A stretch of 22,500 nt of DNA from contig LUCW03000860.1 of the NCBI GenBank assembly GCA_001586965.3, positions 2,501 to 25,000 on the forward strand, read 5' to 3'. Under the pieces are notes generated by a model. It saw only the letters and a program-made list of their open reading frames with translations, was not told the origin of the DNA and made no database searches. Source of the DNA: Sphaeroforma sirkka. Lineage: Eukaryota > Opisthokonta > Ichthyosporea > Ichthyophonida. This document shows, piece after piece, positions 10,726 through 21,502 of this stretch; the stretch's first letter is position 1; each line of letters begins with the position of its first letter. The position numbers and the translations under genes were made by a program.

Positions 10726-12890
10726 TTACGTCGCCTGGGGCATTCTACCAGGCATGACAATGGCACTTGCTGACATAGGACACACTTCTTCCTTGTCGGT
10801 CTGTACTGGCGGGGGTGCCGGGTTCTGTGGGATACCTTTCTGTAGAGGCCTGAAGTAGCCCTTCACCGTGTCGTTCAGAACGATTTCTTTGCGATTTTTC
10901 TCCACGTATGCGCACATTTCCTTGTAAGTGGGTCGTTTACTGCGCGGGGAGGGATCTACGGCATCATTAGCCATTTGTCCAAACAACATGTATTTTTGTT
11001 CCGTTGTTTCGCTATCATCGTCAACTCCGCCTGTCACAACGGAAAGAAACATTGTCGAACTACAGTTACATAGAAGCTTATCAACCGGATCATGGTTTGT
11101 AATGGTACGTTGTTCATGTATTCTTCCAAACTAGACTCGAACATATCAACGCAACTATATGCGACAATCTCATAGCAAAGATAGAAAGGGCATACCAGAT
11201 CCAGTTATACGCACGGGCATGCCCTCGGGAAAGCTATTCCAGGCCCCAGGGAAGAACCAGAACGAAGGGAAGTGGCCGCCTCCCCAGGTGTGTGCACCGT
11301 TCGGCAGCTGATTCTCAGACACGTCCATTTGTGCGATCAACACGGCGTCATCCATCTCGTATTTGGCAGCAAGTTTCTTCAGAGAGCTCTGTAGTGTGCA
11401 GGGTACGTAGGACGACTCAATGAGTGGTATGTATCGATCTTTCACGAGCTTTGAGCCGATGGTGTGTAGTACCATGCCCACAAACCAATCCAATGCAATG
11501 CCAAACCAGCCATCTGATATTCACGCTTTGTTGAATAGACTTGTGTGTCTGAAAAAATTCTCTGTGTTGAACATCGTCCTCTTGTTCAGGTCATACAAAG
11601 CACATCCGTATTGTTGTTAAATTGCGACCATACGATGATTCGCAGTCTACAACAAGATGTATAGTGTGCAGTTTAGATAGATAGTATTTAAAGAACAGAC
11701 TCGGCTGCAGTTGTGGATTTTTCATAGGCTACTTAGACGATTATTCAACAAGCAGCAATGAGATCTACTGACTGTGTGCCAACATGGCAATAGGTGAGCG
11801 TACAAATGCCAAGGCACCTCATGCACGTGAGTATGAGAGCAGGGCAAGATGTATCTGCGCCTTCAGAATTGGTTCATTTTATGAAGGAACGATAAATTGA
11901 CTAAATCAGTAAGATAGCGAATTCAGATTGGCCGGACAACGGTGTTCGTCATGGAATTAAAGATTATTCGATTGCACATTTGCACCACAATAAGTTTGAC
12001 ATTCACTTCAGCTACATAGTCAAATGTATGCACCGTTGTAACTACCATTGCGGATGAGTGGTAATTAGTGCAACCCTCATGCACATCCATCAGCATATGA
12101 GCATACCAATACGTGAAAGTCATAATCAAATGCAGGCATACATATCTGCCTTCGTGTGGGCAATAACAGAGTCTGTAATTGCTCGCAATACTGTTCAAAC
12201 AAACGGCCCATTACTGATCGTAGTAGTTATAATCACCTTTACGGCTTATGCACTCCTGACACAATCTTACCTTTGCCTGTTGGGTTTCTGACATTCCTAT
12301 ATGAGTGCTTTTCAGCAAACTCTTTAAGCTTGCAGTGCGATTCAACTTTGACCTCTTACTATCCTCCTCCTGCGTCGAGTGTTGTGCCTTCTTACTCTCG
12401 TATAGTAGCACGACGGTGTTTTGATTGGCATTGATACTTAATGGCATGAAAGTGTCTGTCACAAACACAACGCGGCCGTCCTATTTATAGCAGAATCAGG
12501 CAATCGTTAGGATTCGGGTATGCTTCGAAGATGAAGAGTAGTTAATAATTGAACGCACGTACTGTAACAAAATTGGCGAGCACTCAATCTTATATGTCCA
12601 CCAGAAACCTTGCCTGTTATAGAGAATATGCCAGTGAACTGGCGATTGGATCACAAGATAGACACGCTTTCTCGAAACCTTGAAACGGAATACCACTTTG
12701 CACACGCTCTACCACTGCAACTCTGACAAAAAACACATGCACGTGATCGATAGATCTCACTCGAGCGCATATGTGTCAACTCTCGTATAGACGCGGGCGC
12801 CGGAACGAACTCTGTCAGCGGTAGCAAGTATGTGGAGATATACACGGAGGCACAAAAATAAAAAATCATAATCATGTATGAGAGTCGCAT
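10726..12890 (-). CDS. Protein disulfide isomerase-like thioredoxin-fold protein, likely in the secretory pathway
   Basis: Clear exons on the minus strand are 12480-12396 (acceptor AAATAG, donor GTAAGA; contains NTVVLLYE), 11388-11196 (contains LKKLAAKYEMDD, then VLIAQMD and FPSFWFFPG) and 11030-10726, ending in TAA. LKKLAAKYE..VLIAQMD..FPSFWFFP matches the second half of the a-type domain of protein disulfide isomerases, including the proline (cis-Pro in the family) after GGGHF. Exon 11646-11597 fits the phase gap (1 to 0) and would place NCESSYGRNL where WCGHCKNL is usual, so the redox motif may be CxxS-like. The likely first exon, 12890-12761, encodes a hydrophobic signal sequence (MRLSYMIMIFYF) and has a GTGAGA donor. 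The link between 12761 and 12480 is unresolved (phase 1 to 0). The last 100 residues are charged and proline-rich, with no KDEL-type end (it ends MPQAT). Confidence 0.75.
11597..11646 (-). CDS. Tentative active-site exon of the thioredoxin-fold gene
   Basis: A 50-base piece bounded by a pyrimidine-rich TTGTTGTAG acceptor and a GTATGA donor. Its phase is exactly what the neighbouring exons require (1 in, 0 out). The encoded segment has one cysteine followed by ESS where the CxxC pair would stand. Placement is inference, since other exons could fill the gap between 12396 and 11388. Confidence 0.35.
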
Positions 12891-12948
12891 CAAACTCGGA
12901 CGCGCACTAGGCAGTATTGATATACAATTGTTCATCTCACCTATAAAT

Positions 12949-15900
12949 TCATACTCTCACATATACACTGCCGGCGGTGGATACACATACGCTCTTGGCT
13001 TGCTGTGCCGGTGCTTCCTGGCCTTTTAGCCGTGCGTCGCCCGTCACTCGTTCGTAGTATACGATATGGTCTATAATGGTGAGCTTGTGAAACGGCACGC
13101 TGCTCTGTTTCTTGGCAGTCAGCTGGAGGATGGTCATGGGATCGGACACAATATCGCCTTTTCTTCCTTTGACACGGTTGCCTGTGGTGATGTGAGTGTG
13201 TAGTTGAAGTCTACAACAACTACTGGCGAGCAAGTCTCGGCAACAAAGACATTCATGCATTCTCTTAACTAGCCCGCCCTGGGTAGAAAATCATTGTAGA
13301 ATCGCAAAGTGTGCTTGGTCCAATGAGCGAATCCATGCGAAGTCAGGGCTCAGGTTCACAACGGTGTATTCAAACCACGCTATGTAGCGCAGGAGAGGGT
13401 ACAATACCTTTGATATCTCCCTCGAACCACAATTCTACCCCTACATGTCGGAAACCCATTATCCTCTGCGGCAAGTGGGGCACGGCTGAAATGATGGAAA
13501 GTGCACACGTGCTAAGTATCGAACACTTTTGCCGTTCATGAATAAATGCAAACCCCCAGAAGGTATGTCAAGTTTAATACTGGAACTCAGAGCCGCACAG
13601 TCATTTTGCACGAGCAGGGATAAACGAATACGTTCTCAAATGTGACATACAATTCGACTCACATTCGACACAGTAACGCGTCGTGTCGAATCATTGACCA
13701 TTAAAGAGGCATATCAAGACGTTCTGTATAGACTTTTGCACAGAATATCTTTTCATGCATTATCTGAGAAAGCGCGTCTGATAGCAGATAAAGCCGTAAT
13801 GATTGCCTTAGCAACCGAGTTGCGTATAGTATTAATTACGCATGACCACCCTGATCAACGCCAAATAATTGAGTGTTCGAGAGAGCGCTTGCTTCCAACA
13901 AATTAGAATCTTTCTCATTGCTGAGTGTAGGCCGTCTCTATAAGATGCTTATCGGTGAAACCGACGACACTGGTTCATCGTACGGGCATCAACACTTTCG
14001 CGACACATGACATACCATCGTAATTGTTGATGATACGATAGAAGTGATCCACCTTGGAGTTGAAGTACTCCTGTGTGTGGAAAGACCTTTTATCAGCACA
14101 TAGCAGTCTAGTCATGGCTGTAGGTGGCACGTTTAAAGTGCACCTCTTGCATGTAGTGTAGAAGATATCCGCACCTAATATAATTGGGTTACTGCTTCCT
14201 AGTCGTGTTCGAGAGACGAGAAGCTGTGGTTATACATTTTGCCATCCTTCACTGCACATGCCACAACTATATGTTGCCAATCAGTGTGAGAGTAAGAAAA
14301 TACAGCGCGGATTGTACCAGCTGACTGTGTGACAGGAGTGAGACTAATCTACTACTCACAAATGAGAAGGCGTTCAAAGTTGCTGTAATGAGCGCAACAG
14401 AAACATATTTACTTAAAGAGACCCGCGCACTTTGGTGGATGGAGAATTCTGAGTAGCAGCGATATGACAAGTGGAACGGATGCACTAATAGCAAATAAGA
14501 ATTGAGATTCGACTAGTTTCGAGAGACACACCCAACACCCAACACGTATAAACTATAAGGCAAGAATAAGCGATACGTCGAGTGCTACTGCATTGTCACT
14601 GCATGTTCTTCCTCTGTTCGCTCTGTGTGAAACGCATACGCTGGAACAGGGCTGCTAGACGAATTACATTAACGAATACACATTGATCACACCCCGGGCA
14701 CGCTCTGTACCTACTCTGAACGCGACATTTCCGGCTCTGGGTTGACCAAAGGTATATCCTGTGCACTTGATACCTGCTATTGACAACAGCAGACAGCAGA
14801 AGGTGGCAAGCGCCCCACCTAAGCTGCATTCAGGAAGGTGACAACAATTGTGATAAGATTGGTGTTTGGCGTAAAATATGCAGCACTCAAAGCAGGAAAA
14901 TGGCGACTCCTTGATCCTTAATAGCTGTAATAGCAAGTAGTTTTATGATAGCAAGTAAAGTTTGACATTTGCATATCAACATGAAGGGCGTAAATATGAC
15001 AACGAATTTGAGGCCTAGAGGAGACCTAGCGCAGCAGAGGATGAACACCAGTGTGTTGCATACCGTAATCAGCCTCACCTGTGACCTGTGACGACCACAT
15101 CGTAATCGGGATGTTCCGTCTTCAGCCGCGTGATTTCTTTGATTACCTGAATACAGTCATGCCATGGCGATAGTTCAACAGTCAATTGAGGTACAGTCAT
15201 GCTTTGGAACTCTGGTTCCCAATGTAGACGATACAAACGCGTGAGAGGGAACTGCCGCATATGTGTAAGGCCCGAATGAAGCTCTGAAATACGGGAGTTA
15301 AAACAAGATGACGCGAAGCCCTTAAATTGTATCATATAATATTCTTGACTCAGGGTGCATTCACCACTTTTCTCCTGCCCTCACTAGCCCAAGATATGAA
15401 AACAAGGACAACATGATGACGGGGTGTGCGGCATATGAGATAAACACAGAATGTGCACTATATCAAACTTAAACTATTCAGGGATATCGAGCTCTGTATT
15501 GGCGCATACCTCGTCACTTATCGACCTAAAAGTTCGCCAGAAGCCTAAGTGAAATCTAACGCCTTTCGCATCCGGATATCCCTCATCTTTAGCGGATATG
15601 GCTATTGCCTGTACTCAGAGGAATCGATTGGATCACCAACTATCGCAGACGAGATAACTATACTACAACGAATACACTTCCACAGATCGGAGCGAAAGAG
15701 GCGAGGCAAAACTGCAGTACATTCTCGTTAATGAAATAATCGAATACTCGGACAGTGTCCATAAAGAATGATTGTCGGCTTCGCCATCACAAGCATCCCA
15801 CTAGTTGCAACGGGTGACAAATGATATAAGGACATTGTCAACTATAACTGTGATGATGACACGGACCCTGCATCAATCTAAGGACGAATTTGAGGCAAAA

Positions 15901-18900
15901 AAACTCATACTTATGAGTTACAGGGTGGGCAAGACCTTTCAAACTCACCTTCAGATTATTTATCCAATTAGTATTGCTTTGTGTTCCTCGAAATGAAGCC
16001 ACAATGAAGTTCCTATTCAAATGTTCGTTGCCATCGGCTCTCCTATAGTGGAAAGTATGGTTTGAAACAAACACATAATAAGCGGTCAATAAATACAAAC
16101 TTTGAAAGCCCACAGGCCAAAGTGTACGAAGCTATTACAAACAGACGCTCAGATCAACGATTTTCCTTATCCAGATTCTGAGCAATAAACCATATGCATG
16201 TATTTGTGAGGTTTTTGTGAGAGGCCGTTATACACTGCCCATTCATGCGCCTAAATCGGAACTGCATGGAATAGCGGTAAAACAGCAGCTACATGAGTAT
16301 CGGAAGAATGCTATTGAAGAGATCTGAATACATTCGTGTATATATTTGTGTATATTTCAAGTATTCTTATTCAGTGTTAAATAAATATCATCATGTGCAG
16401 CACGTTTCTATAAAGCTACCTTACTTTCTGAACGTTGCCAAGTATACCTGATCAAATATAAGTCAAAGATTACTAAGTAGCATCCATACACTTCAATACA
16501 CCTACCCATTTGCCGCCTGTAGGCCCACGAATGCGCTTGAGTCATAGTCTTTGTGTGTGGCTCTGAGAGTCGCGGTGAAGTTGGGTGGCAGATAAGGATC
16601 GCATCCACACTCTGTCATTGGATGGCAGCACCGCATTGTACGACTTAGTGCTTAATTCCGCTGTCGCTATACTAATGTACAGAGTGTGTTGATGGCGGCC
16701 ACTGCCAGCAAGCTCGCTGAAAGATGGCCTCAACAAAATAACAAACATAATACAGCTATGAACTTTGAACATCACTAAGACAAGACAAAAGAAGGTCACG
16801 CGGTTATTGAACTGGATCTGCTATCATATGCTGTCGAATTTGATACAACGGACGCGTCAAGCCTCACCTAGAATTGAAGTATTGTGCAATTTACAGTACG
16901 CTGCAGTTGTATATGTCACCATCACCTTGACCAGATCGTGCGAATAGCCCTGCAAGATGGCGATGACAGGGAGAAAGTACCGTACACGTTGCACAGTAAG
17001 TCTGTAGCATTAGAATTTGTTTCTTTGAAAGTAGCTGCTATGTGAACCCCTATTTTACTCACAGCAAGCATGCATAATCAAAGCACTGTACCCTCTGTAC
17101 AGACGTACGGATGCGCTCAACCAACCAACCCCGGATGATCCGGTGCGCACTTTCCTTTCACTGTACTTACAATTGTATGTTACAAGCAGCCCGCATGGTG
17201 TATATGCATGGATAGACACGCGGTTAAGCACTAACCAATGCATAAAAGGACAACATACCAGGGGGAATTTCTTCGGTGTGTCACTGTCGTCACTTGCACT
17301 GTGGGCCTTTGCCTTCAGGCCTGTTTCGTGTGTGAATCATAGCAAGTCAATTAGTACCGGTGACACTGGTACTCACACGCTTCGCCACACCGACTGTCTG
17401 CGTTCTTTTTGGAGACTATGAGTACATGTCAACTGGTCACATATCGCCTTGACTCGCTGTAGGCACAATATGGAACTAGCCCATCAGCGCAATGATATAT
17501 GCTTTCTCACCTAAACGCACACCAAACCAAGCACACTAGCAAACATTTGGTAGGATGGATGCGGGATATTATTACCAAATCACCATACGCACACACCACA
17601 GAATGAATGAAATACCAGTCTGCACCATACTGTGAGTGTACAGAAGTGCAGTCAGAAGGCCATCCCATACGCTAGTAGACGCTACCATTCATGCCTGATG
17701 CGCTGGTTGAGCGCGACGCCTTCTCGTGTGTCTTCGCAGAACCGGTCATGCGTTTGAACCTGTTGCTCACTGACGCTGAAATCAGCGTACGCTTGCTGCG
17801 TGTCAACGAGTTAGTAACGAATGATATATAGATCAATAACTACACTGTCATAGATATCCAAAATATTCACCCACACTTGTCTCAGCGTGCAGGAAAGATG
17901 CACAGATGGATATAGTGCCTGGCTACCTGCACCGCGAATACTGCAAGCTCGCATTACATTCACTCGCAGTAGTAATTGATACGGTAGCCGAATTCAGAAG
18001 AGTGGCACAAAAATCAGACACACTCTGAGTTGGACGACTTATGACCTTATAAGAATCAATTACGTTGGGCACTCAACCAGTGTGGTATATATTGACTACA
18101 AGTCGCAAACTGTGTAGATAGCAAAATATAGATCACACGCTGACGTCGGGTGCGAAAGGCAAGATATGACTCCAATACCAGGTGGAGCAATATCAATAGG
18201 CGTACAACAATACAACAAAATACACAGACAAGATAGCAGAAACAGTGTCAGAGCAAACCAAATGTTATACTGAGGACGGAGGTTACTTACGCCGACAGGG
18301 TTTTAAGTGTGATTTTCCCTGTTTCCGGTCGGATTATTTGTCTGTAAGCATTGCAATACTCGTCCTGTGTGGGTCGGAGAAGATCGTTGATTAGAATATG
18401 AGGATTCCCTGTGAATGAGTGGCAGCCGTAGCTATTGGAAGCAGTTCAGAACGAAGCAAAGAACATGCATAACCGGATCGCCGATAGACACGTATTAAAT
18501 TATCTATACTACGTGTACAAAGGTAGCTATTTGGTATATAAGCAGCAGCGTGCACGGACAGTGAGCGCTCCTTTGTGCACTTACTACGCCAGGATATGTG
18601 TAAATCGGCCTGACAAGATTGAGACTTTAAAATCACACATACACACAAGTACTATACTTATATCTATATGAAGTGTGCGAACCCGCTCCCATACATGATC
18701 TCCGCTCCAATACATGATCCTCGCTCCCATATACACGATTTCCCATGCACTCCGCACATACATCGGTGGTGATCCATTGATAGGTAAACATGATATTCGT
18801 GTCCTCAATGACCATCCGGCATATACAACTTGGTGACAGATAGAAACGTATGTAATGAACGAAACACCGAACTCGAAATTCATGCATCTATTCGACGTGC

Positions 18901-19415
18901 AATGTGAAATTATAGAGCGCCTGTTTTGGCATTTAGATTAGTTGGCCTATTTCAATCGCGCTTCTTGATACGTGGCTTATGGTACTAAAAACTAGGGTAG
19001 ATATCTGATACTTTGATCGCCTCACACTATTACACTTGAATACTCATTTTTTTAGTGAATTATATGGACGCTTAGCTCTGTCATGCAGATATTCCGTCAT
19101 TTGGATATATCGGGGCAATGATAGTGATACCCAGGGGAGTGCAAAAATTCAAAAACCAATACGGGCTATGCAACACTATTCTATTCTTCATGCATAGATC
19201 TGAACGTATACCAAACTTCCTCAAATTAAATCGGTACATGAAGCGTCGTTCATGATTTTGTTGTGTGATTGGGCCCTTTTAAAAAAGTTAGACTAGCATG
19301 CACGCAGTATATATACCAGTTCGTTAAGCTTCCCTGCTAACTCTCCGTCGACTTCCACATCTTCGCCTGCATTGTCGGTAGTATCATTATTGCTTTTTTC
19401 CTCTGCTTCAGTCAT
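12949..19415 (-). CDS. Class 3 (fungal-lipase-like) triacylglycerol lipase family protein, 14 exons, 445 aa
   Basis: Exons, minus strand: 19415-19317, 18609-18585, 18408-18291, 17795-17686, 17320-17259, 16949-16868, 16611-16506, 16042-15949, 15608-15510, 15146-15079, 14823-14715, 14070-14016, 13485-13408 and 13181-12949. Together they give 1338 bases, every phase joins, and the stop is TGA. Family landmarks in order: DLVKVMVTYTTAAYC (residues 143-157), then CGCD, IVASFRGTQ (214-222), FHLGF (251-255), VVVTGHSLGGALA with nucleophile Ser288, YTFGQPRAGN, RIINNYDAVPHLP with Asp342, and IIDHIVYY with His407. The enzyme should hydrolyse ester bonds of acylglycerols or related lipids. The first 138 residues are acidic, then basic and serine-rich, and there is no signal peptide, so a cytosolic or membrane-surface protein is likely, unlike the secreted fungal enzymes. 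The first four exons rest on splice phase only. The weakest donor is GTAGCG at 17685. The last exon also holds a GTATGT donor at 12990. Confidence 0.92.
14823..15146 (-). other. Catalytic serine codon split by a phase-2 intron
   Basis: Exon 15146-15079 ends in ..GGT CAC AG before GTGAGG. The next exon starts at 14823 with C TTA GGT GGG after ATGCAG. Joining them gives the nucleophile elbow GHSLGG, with the AGC codon of Ser288 made from both exons. The intron is 255 bases. Confidence 0.9.
18585..18609 (-). CDS. Predicted 25-base microexon of the lipase gene
   Basis: GTCAG acceptor, 25 bases coding eight residues (ADLHISWR), then a strong GTAAGT donor. It is the piece that converts phase 0 of exon 1 to phase 1 of exon 3. 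There is no homology support. Confidence 0.5.
18679..18745. repeat. Three imperfect copies of a unit of about 20 bases
   Basis: Three adjacent variants beginning GCTCC or GCTCCC followed by AATACATGAT, ATACATGAT or ATATACACGAT are read on the plus strand. They lie inside the first lipase intron. No function is visible. Confidence 0.5.
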
Positions 19416-19444
19416 TCTATATAGCTAATATATATACTATCGTA
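19413..19444. promoter_or_regulatory. Possible divergent start region with TATA-rich core
   Basis: The predicted lipase ATG (minus strand, 19415-19413) and an ATG of a plus-strand ORF (19444) are separated by 28 bases rich in TATATA and ATATAT. If both starts are used, the 5' untranslated regions overlap. If not, one of the two starts is wrong. Confidence 0.3.
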
Positions 19445-19656
19445 TGGAAGCTCGTGTATCTGAGTATATTTTGAAGTCAATTGTGATTTTAATGACAATC
19501 TACGATCGTTCGCATTGTATTCCCGAGGTTTCTCTCGCTGACTTCTTGAGTTCTATAGTTAAGGCAAGCTTGCATGTGCATAACCAAAGGTGTAGACTAA
19601 ACAGCGTGGTATATTTGGTATTAACGGGAGCTGTTGGTATTTTAATAAATAACTAG
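19444..19656 (+). CDS. Small ORF, 70 codons, hypothetical
   Basis: An ATG-to-TAG frame in AT-rich DNA. The product has a hydrophobic start and end (VYLVLTGAVGILI) and a central SLADFLSSIVKASL helix. AATAAA overlaps the end of the frame (19644-19649). Phase-0 GT sites near its end could instead splice to the cysteine-rich exon at 20115. No family is recognised, and a chance ORF is possible. Confidence 0.3.
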   Translation: MEARVSEYILKSIVILMTIYDRSHCIPEVSLADFLSSIVKASLHVHNQRCRLNSVVYLVLTGAVGILINN

Positions 19657-19901
19657 CTTGATTTATTTATAGTTTTTAAAAAAGTTAGGAGAGTACATAT
19701 GTAAATGTAATTATATATTTGTTTTAAAAAAAGCAATAGTCTTATTTCGAGGGGGCTATGAAAAATTAAAAAACAGATGTCATTCATGACTCGCTCTTTC
19801 GACGAGAGAAAATATAAAATAATATGCCTGAAGTGATCGGACTAAGTATTGTCCGATGAACAATTCTATTTTTTAAAATGCCATGTATTTTTAATGTATT
19901 C

Positions 19902-19920
19902 TTTTTTTTTTTTTTTTTTT
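19902..19920. repeat. Poly-T run
   Basis: Nineteen consecutive T. It is followed by AATATAAACAG, so on the plus strand it could act as a very strong polypyrimidine tract. It could equally be the poly-A tail (antisense) of an old retroposed copy. Confidence 0.7.
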
Positions 19921-19998
19921 AATATAAACAGTAAATATATACCATACCTGAGTCCTAACCTCGTAAAGTTTAAAGTTCAAACATTTATAGTCAATAAG

Positions 19999-20022
19999 TT
20001 TTACGTTTAAGTTCGAACTTTT
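19999..20022. repeat. Left copy of a 24-base repeat containing a perfect palindrome
   Basis: The 24-base unit contains AAGTTCGAACTT at 20009-20020, a perfect 12-base palindrome. The same unit with one mismatch lies at 21024-21047. A related imperfect palindrome, GTTTAAAGTTCAAAC, is just upstream. Confidence 0.7.
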
Positions 20023-20114
20023 AAGTGTTATATGGACCACTGTTAGTTTGGTGGGTGCAATTTTCGGATCATAGTGTCAATATCAGAATTGTCCCTTTTC
20101 TTTTTTTCAAACAG

Positions 20115-20330
20115 CCCGTCGGCTGGCTGGCACCCGCCACAATGACCGTTTGTGATGCGCTTTTTAATTGTTATGTTATTTTACATGCTTTCCCTTCTGG
20201 CTTTGTATGTGCAATGACCGCACATTCTGCTAGCTGCTGCTGCTGTACGGTTCTGTGTCCCGTGACCGTGTGCCGTGTGCCGTGTCGGTGCGTTGACTGT
20301 GGTGACGACTGCGGCTGCGAAAGTATCTAG
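20115..20330 (+). CDS. Cysteine-rich small protein or terminal exon, hypothetical
   Basis: A strong acceptor (pyrimidine tract then CAAACAG at 20108-20114) opens a frame to TAG at 20328-20330. Within it, ATG at 20142 has a good context (GCCACAATGA) and would give 62 residues. The start is hydrophobic (FNCYVILHAFPSGF). The end has a run of four cysteines followed by seven more in about 25 residues, a pattern that suggests metal binding or lipidation. AATAAA at 20363-20368 follows the stop by 33 bases. The local GC content is far higher than the surroundings. The opposite strand over 20355-20230 reads as an arginine/serine-rich tail (YFRSRSRHHSQR), so the strand is not certain. Confidence 0.4.
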   Translation, partial: PVGWLAPATMTVCDALFNCYVILHAFPSGFVCAMTAHSASCCCCTVLCPVTVCRVPCRCVDCGDDCGCESI

Positions 20331-20362
20331 ATTTTTGCTTGTACAGTGTACAGAACTAATAT

Positions 20363-20368
20363 AATAAA
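20363..20368 (+). promoter_or_regulatory. Possible polyadenylation signal
   Basis: AATAAA just downstream of the cysteine-rich ORF supports the plus-strand reading. It is in AT-rich DNA, where chance hits are frequent. Confidence 0.3.
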
Positions 20369-20436
20369 AGAAATCAGCTGCAGTTAAATTTATGCCACAC
20401 CTGTTAAACACAACCTTTTATTTGAAAGGATCACTA

Positions 20437-20590
<154 letters not shown>

Positions 20591-21502
20591 TAGATCGTGT
20601 AGCTTAATGCCAGGTACTTTGCGTTGATTTAAAACTCGCGATCATAAACTAAAGTTATAGCTTCTCTTAATGCTATCTAACTTGTTACCAGGCCGGTGTT
20701 GGGTCAAATCGACCACCATTGTAAAATATAACAAGGCACACCTGGGCCCTGTCACGGTACAAAGTAAATATAACCACGTATATAGTGAACTAAGTTAAGC
20801 TAATGCAGACACTATTGACAGTAAAAGTAGGTCGAAAATTCGGGGTCTCGGGCGATAAATGTTAAATGTTAAGTGACATCTAGTTTACGGATTCTGATTA
20901 GCGGCTCATCGGTTTTTGTGGCCCAAATTTTCACACGAAAGGACAACTTTTGGAGTGCACGATTCTCAAATTTACTTTTGAAATGTCTCGTTTTTAAAGT
21001 TTTGAACTTTTAAAAAGCTACGGTTTTACGTATAAGTTCGAACTTTTTGCCCATGCCTCCTGAACTTTATGAGTTTAGTCTGAGTCCCGTGACCCTAAAC
21101 TCTAGAACAAAAATCTATTGGTCGAATGTCCTTTGCGGATTTTTTTTGGACTACATACATGATGTATATATAATTCATAAAATAAAATAAAATATCCAAA
21201 GTCATACATCTTGTGTTTTTTTTTAATTTAAACACAAAAAAAAAACAGTAAAACCGCTCTCTACTATATATCTATTTTTATAAAAATACATAGCCTCCTT
21301 TAAAAAGAACATAAATAAATAGTAGTATTTAGAGTCAAGACTAAAGACACCAAACACTATTTACTACATATAATTACTGAATTGAGAGAGAGTCCAAAAT
21401 TCCAGATTCCAGCAGTCACAGACAAGACGTCGGTCGTCGAGACTCGTCGACTGTCTTTGAGAGTGTCAACTGTGAACTGTCAAATGTTGTACAAAAGTCA
21501 AA
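20591..21502. other. AT-rich non-coding stretch
   Basis: No supported exon was found. It holds the right copy of the palindrome repeat (21024-21047), runs of A and T around 21130-21250, and, at about 21469-21490, a diverged relative of the minisatellite unit (TGTGAACTGTCAAATGTT). Confidence 0.5.
21024..21047. repeat. Right copy of the 24-base palindrome repeat
   Basis: It differs from the copy at 19999 by one base and keeps AAGTTCGAACTT intact (21034-21045). The flank CTCATAAAGTT, read on the minus strand near 21065, resembles CTCGTAAAGTT near 19960, so part of the arrangement is inverted. Confidence 0.65.

Noticed and set aside
15147..15335. In-frame upstream extension of the lipase exon, with LHSG resembling the family's VHSGF motif
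   Set aside because: It would put the motif about 30 residues too far from GHSLG. The exon at 15608-15510 carries FHLGF at the correct distance and joins in phase to GTAATC at 15146.
18435..18671. Plus-strand frame of 78 codons
   Set aside because: It is antisense to the pyrimidine tract and acceptor of a lipase exon and to the 25-base exon. No independent support.
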